Origin: Candidatus Pacebacteria bacterium CG_4_9_14_0_2_um_filter_40_15
GTDB taxonomy: Bacteria > Patescibacteriota > Microgenomatia > UBA1400 > PJMF01
NCBI GenBank assembly: GCA_002788675.1
Contig: PFRS01000005.1
Span: 263,767-314,634 of the forward strand
Reading direction: 5' to 3'
DNA: 50,868 bases
Shown here: in pieces, positions 18,846 to 27,600 of the stretch
How positions within the stretch are numbered: the first letter of the stretch is position 1
Layout: every line of letters begins with the position of its first letter
Notes under the pieces: model-generated
Databases searched by the model: none
What the model saw: the letters and a program-made list of their open reading frames with translations, nothing else
Told to the model about the DNA's origin: nothing
Made by a program: the position numbers and the translations under genes

Positions 18846-19499
18846 CTAATATCGAACGTATACCGTTCTATCAACCTGATTAGTTTTTCCTCGTCGGTCA
18901 GTAGCTTCGACGGTAATGGTACTTATTCCTTCAGTAGAAATAAAAATCTCTGTACTAAAAGTCCCATCTTGTTGCAGTGCTACTGGCTGATCATTAACAG
19001 TAACTACTGCGTCAGGCTCCGTCTCACCACTCACAATAATTCGAGATGCAACTTGATCTTGTTGGGCTGGAGCAGAGATAGTTAATGCTGGTGGTCTAGT
19101 CAGGTTATACCACTGCACACCAACGTAGCCAAGCAAACTTACAAAAATTCCAAGTAAAACTACAACTAACAACGTTACTGAATTAAGTGAAAACTTTGCT
19201 TTAAGTACGGGAGTAATAAATTCTCGAGGAACGAGCGTTCCTCGGGCACTTTCCTTATAATCTCGTCTAAGTAAAGCGAGAAGTGGCTTGTGATCAAAGC
19301 CAAACAACTGAGCATATATCTTGATATAGCCTTTAACAAAGGTAGCCGACGGCAACAAAGCAAACTCGTTTGCTTCGAGTGCTTCGAGATATTCAAGGCG
19401 AATACGTGTTCGTTTGGCAAGTTCATCAAGTCGATATCGACGACTCTCACGCTCATCACGCAGAATTTCTCCAACTGTTCGTGTTTTCATTGAACACAT
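18846..19499 (-). CDS. RodZ-like HTH membrane protein
   Basis: A 217-residue bitopic protein. Residues ~8-75 form an HTH_25/Cro-like helix-turn-helix (VGEILRDERESRRYRLDELAKRT, LPSATFVKGYIKIYA) as in RodZ. A basic linker leads to a transmembrane helix at about 110-130. The outer part (ALTISAPAQQ to the end) looks like a small Ig-like or glucodextranase-type beta-domain. RodZ proteins couple the cytoskeleton to cell-wall synthesis. No mreB is in the window, so a cell-shape role is an inference. The start is ATG 19499 or ATG 19490. Confidence 0.82.
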   Translation of the reverse strand: MCSMKTRTVGEILRDERESRRYRLDELAKRTRIRLEYLEALEANEFALLPSATFVKGYIKIYAQLFGFDHKPLLALLRRDYKESARGTLVPREFITPVLKAKFSLNSVTLLVVVLLGIFVSLLGYVGVQWYNLTRPPALTISAPAQQDQVASRIIVSGETEPDAVVTVNDQPVALQQDGTFSTEIFISTEGISTITVEATDRRGKTNQVDRTVYVRY

Positions 19500-19535
19500 G
19501 GATTAGGTACTTTCTGTTACTACTGTACTAAAAAG

Positions 19536-19967
19536 TTATGAAAGGGCTTTTTTAACTGCTGCAGATACTCTGCCGCCATCAGCTTGACCCGAGACTTTGC
19601 TCATGACCATGCCAATAAGTTTTCCCATATTTCTTTCGTCTGTACCTGAAACTACTTCTGAAACAAGTACTTCAAGATCTTCATCTGACATTTGGTCAGG
19701 TAAAAACTCTTCTAAAATAGCTATCTTTTGTGACTCTTCTGCAACTATTTCATCACGTCCAGCTGCAACAAAATCCTTAAGTGCATCTTTCATCTGTTTG
19801 ACTTGTTTGGTAATTACTTTTGTAACTGCTTCTGGAGTAAGTTCTCCTTGATCAATTTCTGCATTTTTAAGTTCAGAAAGTAGGTATCGTAAAGTCCCAA
19901 CTCGAACACTGTCACGTGCTTTCATTGCTTGCTTCATTTGATCCATAAGTTGTGCTTTGAAATCCAT
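19536..19967 (-). CDS. yqeY: GatB/YqeY domain protein
   Basis: A 143-residue stand-alone YqeY protein, helical throughout, with LRYLLSELKNAEIDQG near the N-terminus and the conserved GKLIGMVMSKVSGQADGGRVSAAVKK C-terminus. The C-terminal part matches the tRNA-binding tail of GatB. The cellular role of YqeY proteins is poorly defined; tRNA interaction is suggested by homology. AAGGA sits 4 nt before the ATG. It lies between the RodZ-like gene and ccdA. Confidence 0.93.
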   Translation of the reverse strand: MDFKAQLMDQMKQAMKARDSVRVGTLRYLLSELKNAEIDQGELTPEAVTKVITKQVKQMKDALKDFVAAGRDEIVAEESQKIAILEEFLPDQMSDEDLEVLVSEVVSGTDERNMGKLIGMVMSKVSGQADGGRVSAAVKKALS

Positions 19968-20029
19968 AGTTCCTTTTTGTATTTCTATATAATATGTGTA
20001 TTGTTACTGTGAATGTATTGTAACACGAC

Positions 20030-20782
20030 CTACTTGGCAAGAGAGCTTAGGCCCCATGCCCTAATAAATAATAGCGATAATTCATCAATTTTTCCAGTAA
20101 TCATGGCAAGACCAGCTATGATAATGATAATTGCAGAAATTTGAGTTACTTTTTTTGTCCAACTTGGATGCAATGAAACAGTTTTCATAATTTGGTCAAA
20201 ACCAATCGCTGTGAACAAAAAAGGAACACCAAGACCTAATCCATAAGCTATGAGCATAACTATACCCTTCATTGCGTTTGCCTGACTAGCTGACCAATAC
20301 AAAATAACAGCGAGCACTGGCCCGATACAAGGAGTCCAGGCAAATCCAAAGGCTACGCCGGTGAACACTGCGTGCAGATTTGTATTTCCAACAAAAAACT
20401 TCTGAATATCAAACCTGACTTCTCCATTTACCAATCGTATTTTTTTGAAAGCTCCAATTAGAAGCATGCCCATAAACACAAACAATAATCCAGCGAGCCG
20501 GCTCATCACATCCTTATATTCGGCAAAAAACACTGCAAATCTTTGCAGTGTTACCCCCATAATTACAAATGTTGTTACAAACCCTGTGACAAATAACAAG
20601 GCTGCTTTAAAAACCAACCAGCGATGATTATCTTTATCCATAGTTGAAAGTGAAACTCCTGAGATATAAGCCAGATATGTTGGCACTAATGGCAACAAGC
20701 AGGATGCAAAAAAAGTTATAAAACCAGCCACAAATGCTACTAAGATTGTTATATTAGAGCCATCGAATGACAAACCAAACAT
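20030..20782 (-). CDS. ccdA: CcdA/DsbD-type membrane electron carrier
   Basis: A 250-residue protein with six or more hydrophobic helices. It carries the two hallmark cysteine motifs: one in SCLLPLVPTYL in helix 1, and one in TPCIGPVLAV in helix 4. CcdA passes electrons from cytoplasmic thioredoxin across the membrane to extracytoplasmic thiol proteins. No cytochrome c genes are in the window, so the likely clients are thiol-disulfide proteins such as the DsbA-like protein at 47.3 kb. It is divergent from prmC. Confidence 0.92.
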   Translation of the reverse strand: MFGLSFDGSNITILVAFVAGFITFFASCLLPLVPTYLAYISGVSLSTMDKDNHRWLVFKAALLFVTGFVTTFVIMGVTLQRFAVFFAEYKDVMSRLAGLLFVFMGMLLIGAFKKIRLVNGEVRFDIQKFFVGNTNLHAVFTGVAFGFAWTPCIGPVLAVILYWSASQANAMKGIVMLIAYGLGLGVPFLFTAIGFDQIMKTVSLHPSWTKKVTQISAIIIIIAGLAMITGKIDELSLLFIRAWGLSSLAK

Positions 20783-20851
20783 TTTGTTACTTTCTTCCTT
20801 GTTACGTTACTACTCAAAAAAACAGATCACTAATTAATAGCATACTTCTAG

Positions 20852-20860
20852 TGGTAAAAT
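20852..20860 (+). promoter_or_regulatory. Extended -10 box just upstream of prmC
   Basis: TGGTAAAAT ends 8 nt before the prmC ATG, so transcription would start about two bases before the start codon. No -35 is obvious. Confidence 0.5.
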
Positions 20861-20868
20861 AAGAGCTA

Positions 20869-21621
20869 ATGACTACACTAAAGCGAATACTTTCACCCTA
20901 CGAAGAAACACATCTGGCCCGATTTGGCAAAAAAAATGCAGATGCTCAAAGCACATCAGCCCCTGTTGAGTACATTACTGGTAAGGCGGAATTCTACAAT
21001 CATGTTTTTTCTGTCTCACCAGACGTATTAATTCCAAGAATTGAAACAGAAGAACTTGTTGACCTTGTCCTAGCCTTTTGTAGAAATCGTTTTACTAATC
21101 ATGCCAAAATAATCACCATTGCAGATGTCGGAACAGGGTCTGGTGCCATTGCAATTTCACTAGTTGCAGCTCTCAGAGCTGAAAATATTCCGTGCGTGGT
21201 TCATGCAACAGAAATTTCAGAAGCTGCGTGCATAATTGCACAGCAAAATGCTCAAGAAATTTTAGGTGTTCATTCGGAACTTACTATTACACCTCAATCA
21301 CTACTTGATGGAGTTTCAACTCCATTTGATTGCATTGTAGCTAATTTACCCTACATCCCTTCTGAAAGAATTGCATTTCTCGACCCATCGGTAAAAGATC
21401 ATGAGCCAAAAATCGCACTGGATGGTGGCCCCGAAGGTTTAACATTAGTAACTTCACTCCTGGAACAAGCTTCTCCACTTCTCAAATCTAATGGTTGTAT
21501 TTTCCTCGAAGTCGATCATACACATACCCAAAGCACGTGGGATATCTTTTCTGACTGGGACACAAAGGTGCTTGCTGACTCTTTTAATCGGTCCCGGTTT
21601 GTACAGCTGTCAAAAAAATAA
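20869..21621 (+). CDS. prmC: Release factor glutamine methyltransferase
   Basis: PrmC methylates the Gln of the GGQ motif of release factors. The 250-residue protein has the short N-terminal helical part, the PVEYITGKAEFYN segment, PRIETEELVD, the SAM-binding motif VGTGSGAIAISL and the substrate motif NLPYIPS. The canonical motif is NPPY, so the first Pro is Leu here. The C-terminal DGGPEGL is typical. It is followed by a cobW-type gene 46 nt downstream, which has its own -10 box. The prfA gene is not nearby. Confidence 0.93.
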   Translation: MTTLKRILSPYEETHLARFGKKNADAQSTSAPVEYITGKAEFYNHVFSVSPDVLIPRIETEELVDLVLAFCRNRFTNHAKIITIADVGTGSGAIAISLVAALRAENIPCVVHATEISEAACIIAQQNAQEILGVHSELTITPQSLLDGVSTPFDCIVANLPYIPSERIAFLDPSVKDHEPKIALDGGPEGLTLVTSLLEQASPLLKSNGCIFLEVDHTHTQSTWDIFSDWDTKVLADSFNRSRFVQLSKK

Positions 21622-21652
21622 TGGGACTACAAACCAATCTTGAACGCTTCTG

Positions 21653-21661
21653 TGCTACTAT
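21653..21661 (+). promoter_or_regulatory. Extended -10 box just upstream of the CobW-family gene
   Basis: TGCTACTAT ends 6 nt before the ATG at 21668, separated only by A residues. This fits a leaderless transcript. Confidence 0.5.
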
Positions 21662-21667
21662 AAAAAA

Positions 21668-22609
21668 ATGAATGAAGTCACCATGCAATCACCACAACAA
21701 ACTCCGACAACTGTTTTTTCAGGATTTCTTGGATCAGGAAAAACAACTATTATTTCAAATCTGATAGAGACACTTCAAAAAAACAATATTACTGTTGCCT
21801 ACATAAAAAATGAAATTGGCGACACAGATATTGATGCTCAACTCCTCAAAGGAAAAAATATTGAAACGAAAGAACTGCTCAACGGCTGCATCTGTTGCAC
21901 ATTAGTGGGTCCATTTGAGTCGGCAGTCACTGAGTTGATCGACAGGTACCACCCAAACAAGATTATTATCGAAGCTTCCGGAGCAGCAGATCCTTCAGCC
22001 ATTGCCCTCATGATTGGGACCCATCCAAGACTCTATCGTGACGGAATTATCTCAGTCATAGATGTTGAAAATTTTGAAGGATACAAAGATCTCAGCACCA
22101 CAGCTCAGAGACAAACCCAATTTACAGATCTGATCATTTTTAATAAAGTTGAGATGGTTTCACTTGAACAAAAAAAAGCTGTTGTTGGCTACGTTCGTGA
22201 ACTCAACACTCACTCTCCCATTGTTGAGGCACCTGAAGGAAAAGTAAATCCCGATCTTATTTTTGGCATTGATCCTGCTCATTTAGATGCTTCTATTGCT
22301 GGCTCAACTGGCCATGATCTCAAAAACCATATTCATGATGATCATTTTTCTGCATTCACCATAAAAAATACTCAAAAATATTCTGAAGCTGCACTCCAAG
22401 CAATTCTAGAATCACTACCAAAGAGTCTTTTTAGAACCAAAGGTGTATTTCAAAATGAATCAGATAATTGGGTCAGTTTCAATGGAGTTGGTAAAAAAAT
22501 TACCTTTATGCTAGTCGACAATCAAACACAATTTACCGAAAATATTTTTGTTTTTATTGGCCTACACGCAGATGACTTTAAAGCAGAAACAGAAGCAAAA
22601 CTATTATAA
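21668..22609 (+). CDS. CobW/COG0523-family G3E GTPase (putative metallochaperone)
   Basis: A 313-residue protein with Walker A GFLGSGKTT, the metal-binding motif GCICCT, the ASGAADPSAIA switch segment and the NKVE nucleotide-specificity motif (FNKVEMVS). The C-terminal part after residue ~210 is the CobW C-terminal domain. A His-rich stretch (HDLKNHIHDDHF) may bind metal. COG0523 proteins deliver zinc or other metals using GTP. Which metal cannot be told from the sequence. It ends tail-to-tail with the DUF368 gene, overlapping by 6 nt. Confidence 0.9.
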   Translation: MNEVTMQSPQQTPTTVFSGFLGSGKTTIISNLIETLQKNNITVAYIKNEIGDTDIDAQLLKGKNIETKELLNGCICCTLVGPFESAVTELIDRYHPNKIIIEASGAADPSAIALMIGTHPRLYRDGIISVIDVENFEGYKDLSTTAQRQTQFTDLIIFNKVEMVSLEQKKAVVGYVRELNTHSPIVEAPEGKVNPDLIFGIDPAHLDASIAGSTGHDLKNHIHDDHFSAFTIKNTQKYSEAALQAILESLPKSLFRTKGVFQNESDNWVSFNGVGKKITFMLVDNQTQFTENIFVFIGLHADDFKAETEAKLL

Positions 22610-23563
22610 AGTTGACGGCTTTGTACGGCTTGATCTTTCGATGAATATTACTAAAGCAAGTGCGACAATAAAGAGTCCGGCTGCAACTATAAAGTTAGTA
22701 TCAAAAGCAGCAGGCATAACATTCTTTTGTACAACAGGCACAAGTTCTCCGTGACTATCAATCATGCTAGAGAGTGTCTCTTTCCAAGGCCAAATTTTTC
22801 TAAGTGAACCAACCATAAATCCAGTTAATACTGAAATTATGAAGTTTTCATGGTGCTCGAACATCCAAGAGAGTAATCTTGAAAACAAAGCTAAACCAAT
22901 TACAGCTCCGATCATAAAGATTCCGAGCGTAATAACATCTTTATTATGCACTGCGGTAAGTATCTGCTCATATTTACCAAGTATTATCAATAAAAAAGAG
23001 CCAGATACACCAGGGAGAATCATTGCACAAATTGCAACAGCACCACTCACCAAGAAAGCTAGTGGCGTTGCAGCTGTTTCGGTAGGCACTGCACCAACAA
23101 TCACAAATGCAGCTGCTGCTGCTAACAAGGCTGCTCCAACTTCCTTAACTGACCATCTTGAAACTCGTTTACTTACGAGTACTATTGACGCAACAACCAA
23201 ACCAAAGAAAAATGACCACAAAAAAACTGGATACGTGGCAAGTAAGTACGTGATTACTGAAGAAAGCATTATTACAGCTAAACCTAAACCAGAAACTAAA
23301 GGAATAAGAAAACTAAACGGAATAACCTGAAAAGCGTCTTTAATCTTGCCTTGCAATACGAGTTTTAAAGCTTTACCACTCACTACCTTAATGCTATCGA
23401 TGAGTTTTTCATATATACCAAAAATAAATGCCATTGTTCCACCAGAAACTCCCGGAACAACATCTGAGGCACCCATAATGAACCCAATACCAAAGTACTG
23501 AACAATTGCTTGTAATGCTTTTGATCGTTTTTTCTCTTTAATTTTTTGTAAAATGTGTATCAT
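22604..23563 (-). CDS. DUF368 membrane protein, putative undecaprenyl-phosphate translocase
   Basis: A 319-residue polytopic protein with about eight hydrophobic helices. The two family repeats are visible: ASDVVPGVSGGTMAFIFGIYE near the N-terminus and ILPGVSGSFLLIILGKYE in the middle. DUF368 proteins (PopT) are known to recycle undecaprenyl phosphate to the inner leaflet for cell-wall synthesis. A TATAGT box ends 8 nt before the ATG and there is no Shine-Dalgarno. It is a single gene, convergent with the CobW gene. Confidence 0.9.
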   Translation of the reverse strand: MIHILQKIKEKKRSKALQAIVQYFGIGFIMGASDVVPGVSGGTMAFIFGIYEKLIDSIKVVSGKALKLVLQGKIKDAFQVIPFSFLIPLVSGLGLAVIMLSSVITYLLATYPVFLWSFFFGLVVASIVLVSKRVSRWSVKEVGAALLAAAAAFVIVGAVPTETAATPLAFLVSGAVAICAMILPGVSGSFLLIILGKYEQILTAVHNKDVITLGIFMIGAVIGLALFSRLLSWMFEHHENFIISVLTGFMVGSLRKIWPWKETLSSMIDSHGELVPVVQKNVMPAAFDTNFIVAAGLFIVALALVIFIERSSRTKPSTL

Positions 23564-23571
23564 ATTTTCTT

Positions 23572-23577
23572 ACTATA
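23572..23577 (-). promoter_or_regulatory. -10 box just upstream of the DUF368 gene
   Basis: TATAGT on the minus strand ends 8 nt before the ATG. A poor -35 (TTGCAG) lies 18 nt upstream. A leaderless or nearly leaderless start is likely. Confidence 0.45.
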
Positions 23578-23652
23578 CTCTACTAAAGCAGCACGCTGCA
23601 ATATTACTTATTACTAAGCTACTCGACACATGAGAACTATAAGCTAAGAGCT

Positions 23653-24414
23653 TTATTTATTCTTTGACTCCATGAGTGAACCAAAACCATCAATAGCTCT
23701 AAGTATTTCCATAGGCAGCGCAAATATTACCGTGTTCGATTGATCAGACGAAATATCATTTATAGAGTTAAGTGTTCTCAAATGTAATGCGCCAGGAGTT
23801 TTAGCCATCATGGTAGCCGCTTGTGAGAGATTCTGCGCAGCAAGCACTTCACCTTCACTATTAATAATAGTTGCCCGTTTCTCGCGCTCTGCTTCAGCTT
23901 GCTTAGCCATTGTACGTACCATGCTTTCAGGTAGTTCAATGTCTTTAAGCTCAACAGCTTCAACATCTATACCCCATTGGTCAGTTGTAGCATCAACACT
24001 AGCAAGTATCTCGCTTGCGATTTTATCTCGACGAGAAAGTAACTCATCTAAAGTAGCTTCACCGGCAACACGACGCATCGTTGTTTGAGCAAGTTGTGAA
24101 ACAGCCCAAAAAACATTTTCAACTTCATTAATAGCTTTATTTGCGTCGGTAACTTTGTAGTAAATAACGGCATTCATTTTGCAGGTAACGTTATCGCGGG
24201 TAATAGTTTCTTGCTTTGGAACATCTACTGCTTTAGTGCGAATATCAATCTTTACAAATGATTGAAAAATCGGCAAAACTATGCGCCAACCTGGCTGAAC
24301 CACTCCAGAAAATCTACCCATGGTGTAAATCACACCTCGTTCATATTGATTAATCTGTTTGAGTGAAATCAGTATAAGAATTATAAGTACGGGTAAGAAT
24401 CCAATGAGTTCCAT
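23653..24414 (-). CDS. Slipin/stomatin-like SPFH membrane protein
   Basis: A 253-residue protein with a short N-terminal membrane hairpin (residues ~4-20). The SPFH domain follows, with the family signature YERGVIYTMGRF, VKIDIRTKAVDVPKQ and ITRDNVTC. A charged helix (AKQAEAEREKRATIINSEGE) and a C-terminal alanine-rich segment complete it. Slipins organise membrane microdomains and often pair with an NfeD protease; none is next to it here. It has its own extended -10 promoter and an AGAAAG-type Shine-Dalgarno. Confidence 0.93.
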   Translation of the reverse strand: MELIGFLPVLIILILISLKQINQYERGVIYTMGRFSGVVQPGWRIVLPIFQSFVKIDIRTKAVDVPKQETITRDNVTCKMNAVIYYKVTDANKAINEVENVFWAVSQLAQTTMRRVAGEATLDELLSRRDKIASEILASVDATTDQWGIDVEAVELKDIELPESMVRTMAKQAEAEREKRATIINSEGEVLAAQNLSQAATMMAKTPGALHLRTLNSINDISSDQSNTVIFALPMEILRAIDGFGSLMESKNK

Positions 24415-24445
24415 GTGCGCTTTCTCTAACTACTAAGTTGTAGTC

Positions 24446-24454
24446 ATTGTACCA
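24446..24454 (-). promoter_or_regulatory. Extended -10 promoter for the slipin gene
   Basis: TGGTACAAT lies 31 nt upstream of the slipin ATG, between it and the citryl-CoA lyase gene. This gives a short conventional leader. Confidence 0.45.
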
Positions 24455-24477
24455 TATTTAGTCGAGAAATAACGGAA

Positions 24478-25242
24478 TTAATCAAATGATTCAGGTGTGT
24501 ACGTCACGTCACCGGGGCTCAGACGTCGCACCCAATCCCCCGAATTTTGTTCTTCAATTATATGCGCAATACTACCTGCAGCTCGAGCGACTCCAAAAAG
24601 TGCATTCCCAGATAAAACATCAAAACCCATGGTCAGCAGCAAAGCTGCCATTGCGCCATCTATATTAATCACAAGTTTTTTGAGTGTTTCCTCTTCCAGA
24701 GTGTGTTCTATTTGCAGTGCTAAATTCATATAGTCCAGTGACATTCCGGCTTCTCTTGCAAGCGAAAATAATTGTTGAGTTCTGGGATCTTTTTTCTTGT
24801 ATATTGGATGTCCAAACCCAGGTATTCTTCTATGTTCTGCTCTATATTTTTTAACTATCCAAGTGGCTGCAACTTCTTTATCTTCCGAATAGTCATCAAC
24901 AGTTTTAAGTACTTCCATAGCTCCAGTAATTGCCCCACCATGATAGGGACCAAGGGCTAGAAGTGAAGTTGCCATACAGGTTAAGACACTATTTCCAGAA
25001 GATGCCACAACTCTTGGCACAAACCCACTAGCTGGTTCAATCCCGTGATCGATTGCAGCAACAAGAAGTGCGTTAAGCACTTTTTCTTCTGCCTCATTAG
25101 GCTTTCGACCCGTGAGTGACAAAAATAAAGTGGACACAAAATTAGCCTCAGCAATAAGCTCTGTTAGAGGAATGCCCCGCAACTCTATATCGTTACTGGT
25201 GTGACCGCTAATTGCTGTAGAGAAAGTGAGATTTTGTGACAT
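24478..25242 (-). CDS. Citryl-CoA lyase-type protein (citrate-synthase fold)
   Basis: A 254-residue protein of the citrate synthase superfamily, the length of stand-alone citryl-CoA lyase and far shorter than citrate synthase (about 380-430). The first catalytic His is in LGPYHGGAI, the second in PGFGHPIYKKKDPR, and the Asp in VINIDGAMAALLL. The NIDG motif, and GVARAAGSIAHIIEE after it, resemble the C-terminal domain of ATP-citrate lyase (NxDG, RSxGxIxH) more than citrate synthase. The reaction would be citryl-CoA to acetyl-CoA plus oxaloacetate. It follows the two synthetase-like genes with a 6-nt gap. Confidence 0.85.
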   Translation of the reverse strand: MSQNLTFSTAISGHTSNDIELRGIPLTELIAEANFVSTLFLSLTGRKPNEAEEKVLNALLVAAIDHGIEPASGFVPRVVASSGNSVLTCMATSLLALGPYHGGAITGAMEVLKTVDDYSEDKEVAATWIVKKYRAEHRRIPGFGHPIYKKKDPRTQQLFSLAREAGMSLDYMNLALQIEHTLEEETLKKLVINIDGAMAALLLTMGFDVLSGNALFGVARAAGSIAHIIEEQNSGDWVRRLSPGDVTYTPESFD

Positions 25243-25248
25243 TGCTAC

Positions 25249-26160
25249 CTATAGTTGTACTACGCTTTGCACCTTCTTGACAATATCCTGAGGGTCATCT
25301 GCGATAATAACTCCAGCTTCACGCAAACGCGCAATCTTAGTTTCACGAGTTCCAACAAGTGCGTTCACGATTGCACCTGCATGACCAAAGGCAACACCCG
25401 TGGGCAAAGTTTCTGCAAAAATACCCGAGATGTATGCAATCACAGGCTTCTTGAATTTTTGGTCTACAATGGCTTGGGCAAAATCTTCTTCATACGAACC
25501 GCCAATCTCACCAATAATGACTACAGCAGCAGTAGCACTATCCTCAGATAAATCAGGCAGTAAATCTGCAAATGTTGTTCCAATTATTCGGTCTCCTCCA
25601 ACTCCCGTCACAAAAGACTGTGGGATTCCTGCCTGCGTACAGACATCAGCCATCGTGTTTGCCATACCACCACTTTTTGAAATAATAGCAATGCCTTGAG
25701 CGTCTTTGTTTTCCGGAAATAAAAATGTGTCCAGCGACCCACCACCCAGTGACCCAACAACCGACTGAGGCGTCAAAATACCAACTGAACTCGGCCCAAC
25801 AACTCTCACATCTTGTGCGGATGCTTTCTCAAGTATCTCTACTGTATCAAGCGTAGGAACATTTTCTGCAATAATGTGCACTAACGAAATCTTCGCACTA
25901 ATTGCTTCAAGTGCTGCACTTTTTACAAATGCAGGCGGTACATACACTGAGGTAGCTGAAATTTCGGGATGCTGTACTAGTGCCTCTATCACAGTTTCAT
26001 ACACAGGAATACCTAAGACCTCTTGTCCGCCTTTTCCGGGTGTAACTCCTGCAGCAATCACTGCTCCAGCCTTGATCATCCACTCGGCAGCACGCAGCCC
26101 CTCCTTGCCTGTGAGGCCTTGAATCATGTACACAGTCTTATTTGAAATAATTACAGACAT
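25249..26160 (-). CDS. Citryl-CoA synthetase-type subunit (SucD-like)
   Basis: A 303-residue protein with an N-terminal CoA-binding Rossmann domain (MIQGLTGKEGLRAAEWM) and a ligase domain. The phosphorylated His is in VAFGHAGAI, which matches the FGHAGA of ATP-citrate lyase; succinyl-CoA synthetase has RMGHAGAI. GPSSVGILTP also resembles the GPATVG of ATP-citrate lyase rather than GPNCPG of succinyl-CoA synthetase. It starts directly after the SucC-like stop (0-nt gap) and is followed by the lyase. Succinyl-CoA synthetase alpha is the alternative call. Confidence 0.82.
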   Translation of the reverse strand: MSVIISNKTVYMIQGLTGKEGLRAAEWMIKAGAVIAAGVTPGKGGQEVLGIPVYETVIEALVQHPEISATSVYVPPAFVKSAALEAISAKISLVHIIAENVPTLDTVEILEKASAQDVRVVGPSSVGILTPQSVVGSLGGGSLDTFLFPENKDAQGIAIISKSGGMANTMADVCTQAGIPQSFVTGVGGDRIIGTTFADLLPDLSEDSATAAVVIIGEIGGSYEEDFAQAIVDQKFKKPVIAYISGIFAETLPTGVAFGHAGAIVNALVGTRETKIARLREAGVIIADDPQDIVKKVQSVVQL

Positions 26161-27339
26161 CTAGTGTGACTCCTTACCTGTACGTTTTGCACGTTTTGCT
26201 AGTGCCACCTTTAAGACTGAAAGTGAATCGAGAATAGGAACATCTGGACCCAGTAAAGAGACCATAAATCTGTCCTGTGGTAAAGTTTCTCTCACAAATG
26301 AAAAGGCTTCTTCCCATCGTGGCCCACCTCGTCGAATAACAATTGGAAATTGATCTGAAAGCTTTGAACTCAATAATCCAGCAACTACACCCGAAAGTGT
26401 TTCATAAATATCTGTAAAATTGGCCGTACTTCCAACAACCAAGATTGCTTCCAAGCCTTCAATGCCCGCCACTAGTTCAGTCAGTTTTTGCACTTTTGGG
26501 GCAGTAGGATTTCCAGAATATTCAGTGTAGTTAGCTGGGTTTAGCCCAGATTGAATAAGTCCATCCATTACTAATGCCGATGCCCCACCGCCAGAAGCTA
26601 AAATTCCAATGGTACCGCCTGGAAACTCAAAGAAACTTTCGCCCGCAACACCTCTATGATCTGATCTACTAATACTCAGTGCTGCTTGTTCCAGCTTGGT
26701 TCTTTTTTTCTCACCTGCTGCTCGTTGCACCTGTTTCCAATCGACATGTCTAAATCTTGCAGCATCCTCAAGTTCAATTTTGGCATCCAAACATACAAAA
26801 CCACTTCTGGTTTGCACCAGTGGGTTTATTTCTACTAACACCGCATCATTTTGAGTAAAAACACGCCAAAGTTTCTGTACAATTTCTAAAAGTTCTGGAG
26901 CAGGAGAAAAATGAGTAGGTTCAGAAAGTACTGAAAGTTCAACCATTTCGAGTGAGTCTCCACGATTATCCATGCCAACGCCACCTTCAGAGGAGTAACT
27001 ACAAACCAAGCGACGTACGTGAGTATCATAGCTGAGAGAAAGATAGACTTCTTCAGAGAAAGTAATTTTTTCTTCAATAAGTACTTGTTCAATAGGATCA
27101 CCATAGTAATCTGTTGCATTAAACATTTTTGTACACTCACTGAGCGTTTCTTCAGCCGTTGTAGTTACTTGTACCAAATGCAAGAGAGCTCTATTCCCAT
27201 GGAGCACCTGTGCTTTTACTACACTCCCCATTTTTTGAAAGTCGGGTAACCGACCCACATTTTCGAGCAGAGTACTAGCTGGCACAGATATATTTTGGGT
27301 AATGAGTAAAGCTTTTGCCTCGTGTTCAGTAAGTAACAT
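26161..27339 (-). CDS. Citryl-CoA synthetase-type subunit (SucC-like, ATP-grasp)
   Basis: A 392-residue protein with an N-terminal ATP-grasp fold (VVKAQVLHGNRA, VLVEINPLVQ, LDAKIEL) and a C-terminal flavodoxin-like ligase domain. The C-terminal part has VVGSTANFTDI and IRRGGPRWEEAF, which parallel GGSIANFTNV and RRGGPNYQEG of ATP-citrate lyase and the type II citryl-CoA synthetase. Succinyl-CoA synthetase beta lacks these. It is the first gene of the three-gene citrate-cleavage set. An extended -10 (TGCTACCAT) ends 9 nt before the ATG. Confidence 0.82.
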   Translation of the reverse strand: MLLTEHEAKALLITQNISVPASTLLENVGRLPDFQKMGSVVKAQVLHGNRALLHLVQVTTTAEETLSECTKMFNATDYYGDPIEQVLIEEKITFSEEVYLSLSYDTHVRRLVCSYSSEGGVGMDNRGDSLEMVELSVLSEPTHFSPAPELLEIVQKLWRVFTQNDAVLVEINPLVQTRSGFVCLDAKIELEDAARFRHVDWKQVQRAAGEKKRTKLEQAALSISRSDHRGVAGESFFEFPGGTIGILASGGGASALVMDGLIQSGLNPANYTEYSGNPTAPKVQKLTELVAGIEGLEAILVVGSTANFTDIYETLSGVVAGLLSSKLSDQFPIVIRRGGPRWEEAFSFVRETLPQDRFMVSLLGPDVPILDSLSVLKVALAKRAKRTGKESH

Positions 27340-27348
27340 ACCTGCGAT

Positions 27349-27357
27349 ATGGTAGCA
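27349..27357 (-). promoter_or_regulatory. Possible extended -10 for the citrate-cleavage genes
   Basis: TGCTACCAT on the minus strand ends 9 nt before the SucC-like ATG. The hexamer is a weak match and no -35 is visible. Upstream (27358-27600) there is only a small GGTGC/GCACC hairpin at about 27450-27470 and no recognisable gene on the minus strand. Confidence 0.3.
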
Positions 27358-27600
27358 TACTCAAATGGTATCGAAAACGTAAAAACCAAGTGGAATAGTA
27401 CTTAAACGCTAAGAAGCAAAATAATAATAACGTTTTCTTGTCTGAAAGTAGGTGCGTTTTTGCACCCTATCTTTAAAATACACAACAGGAAAATGGGAGT
27501 GTGTTTTAATCATGTTCAAAAGAGTGTACAGGAGTGAGTTTATGTCTGCAACGCGTAAGCATTACACACGACATCCTCAAACACACACAGTCTACCTCAT

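Noticed and set aside
22764-23330. 188-residue plus-strand ORF
   Set aside because: Antisense to the DUF368 gene, which has clear family repeats; no ribosome site or domain in the ORF.
25249-27339. Plain succinyl-CoA synthetase (sucCD)
   Set aside because: The phospho-His context, the GPSSVG loop and the RRGGP segment match ATP-citrate lyase better, and a citryl-CoA lyase-type gene follows directly. It is kept as the alternative call.
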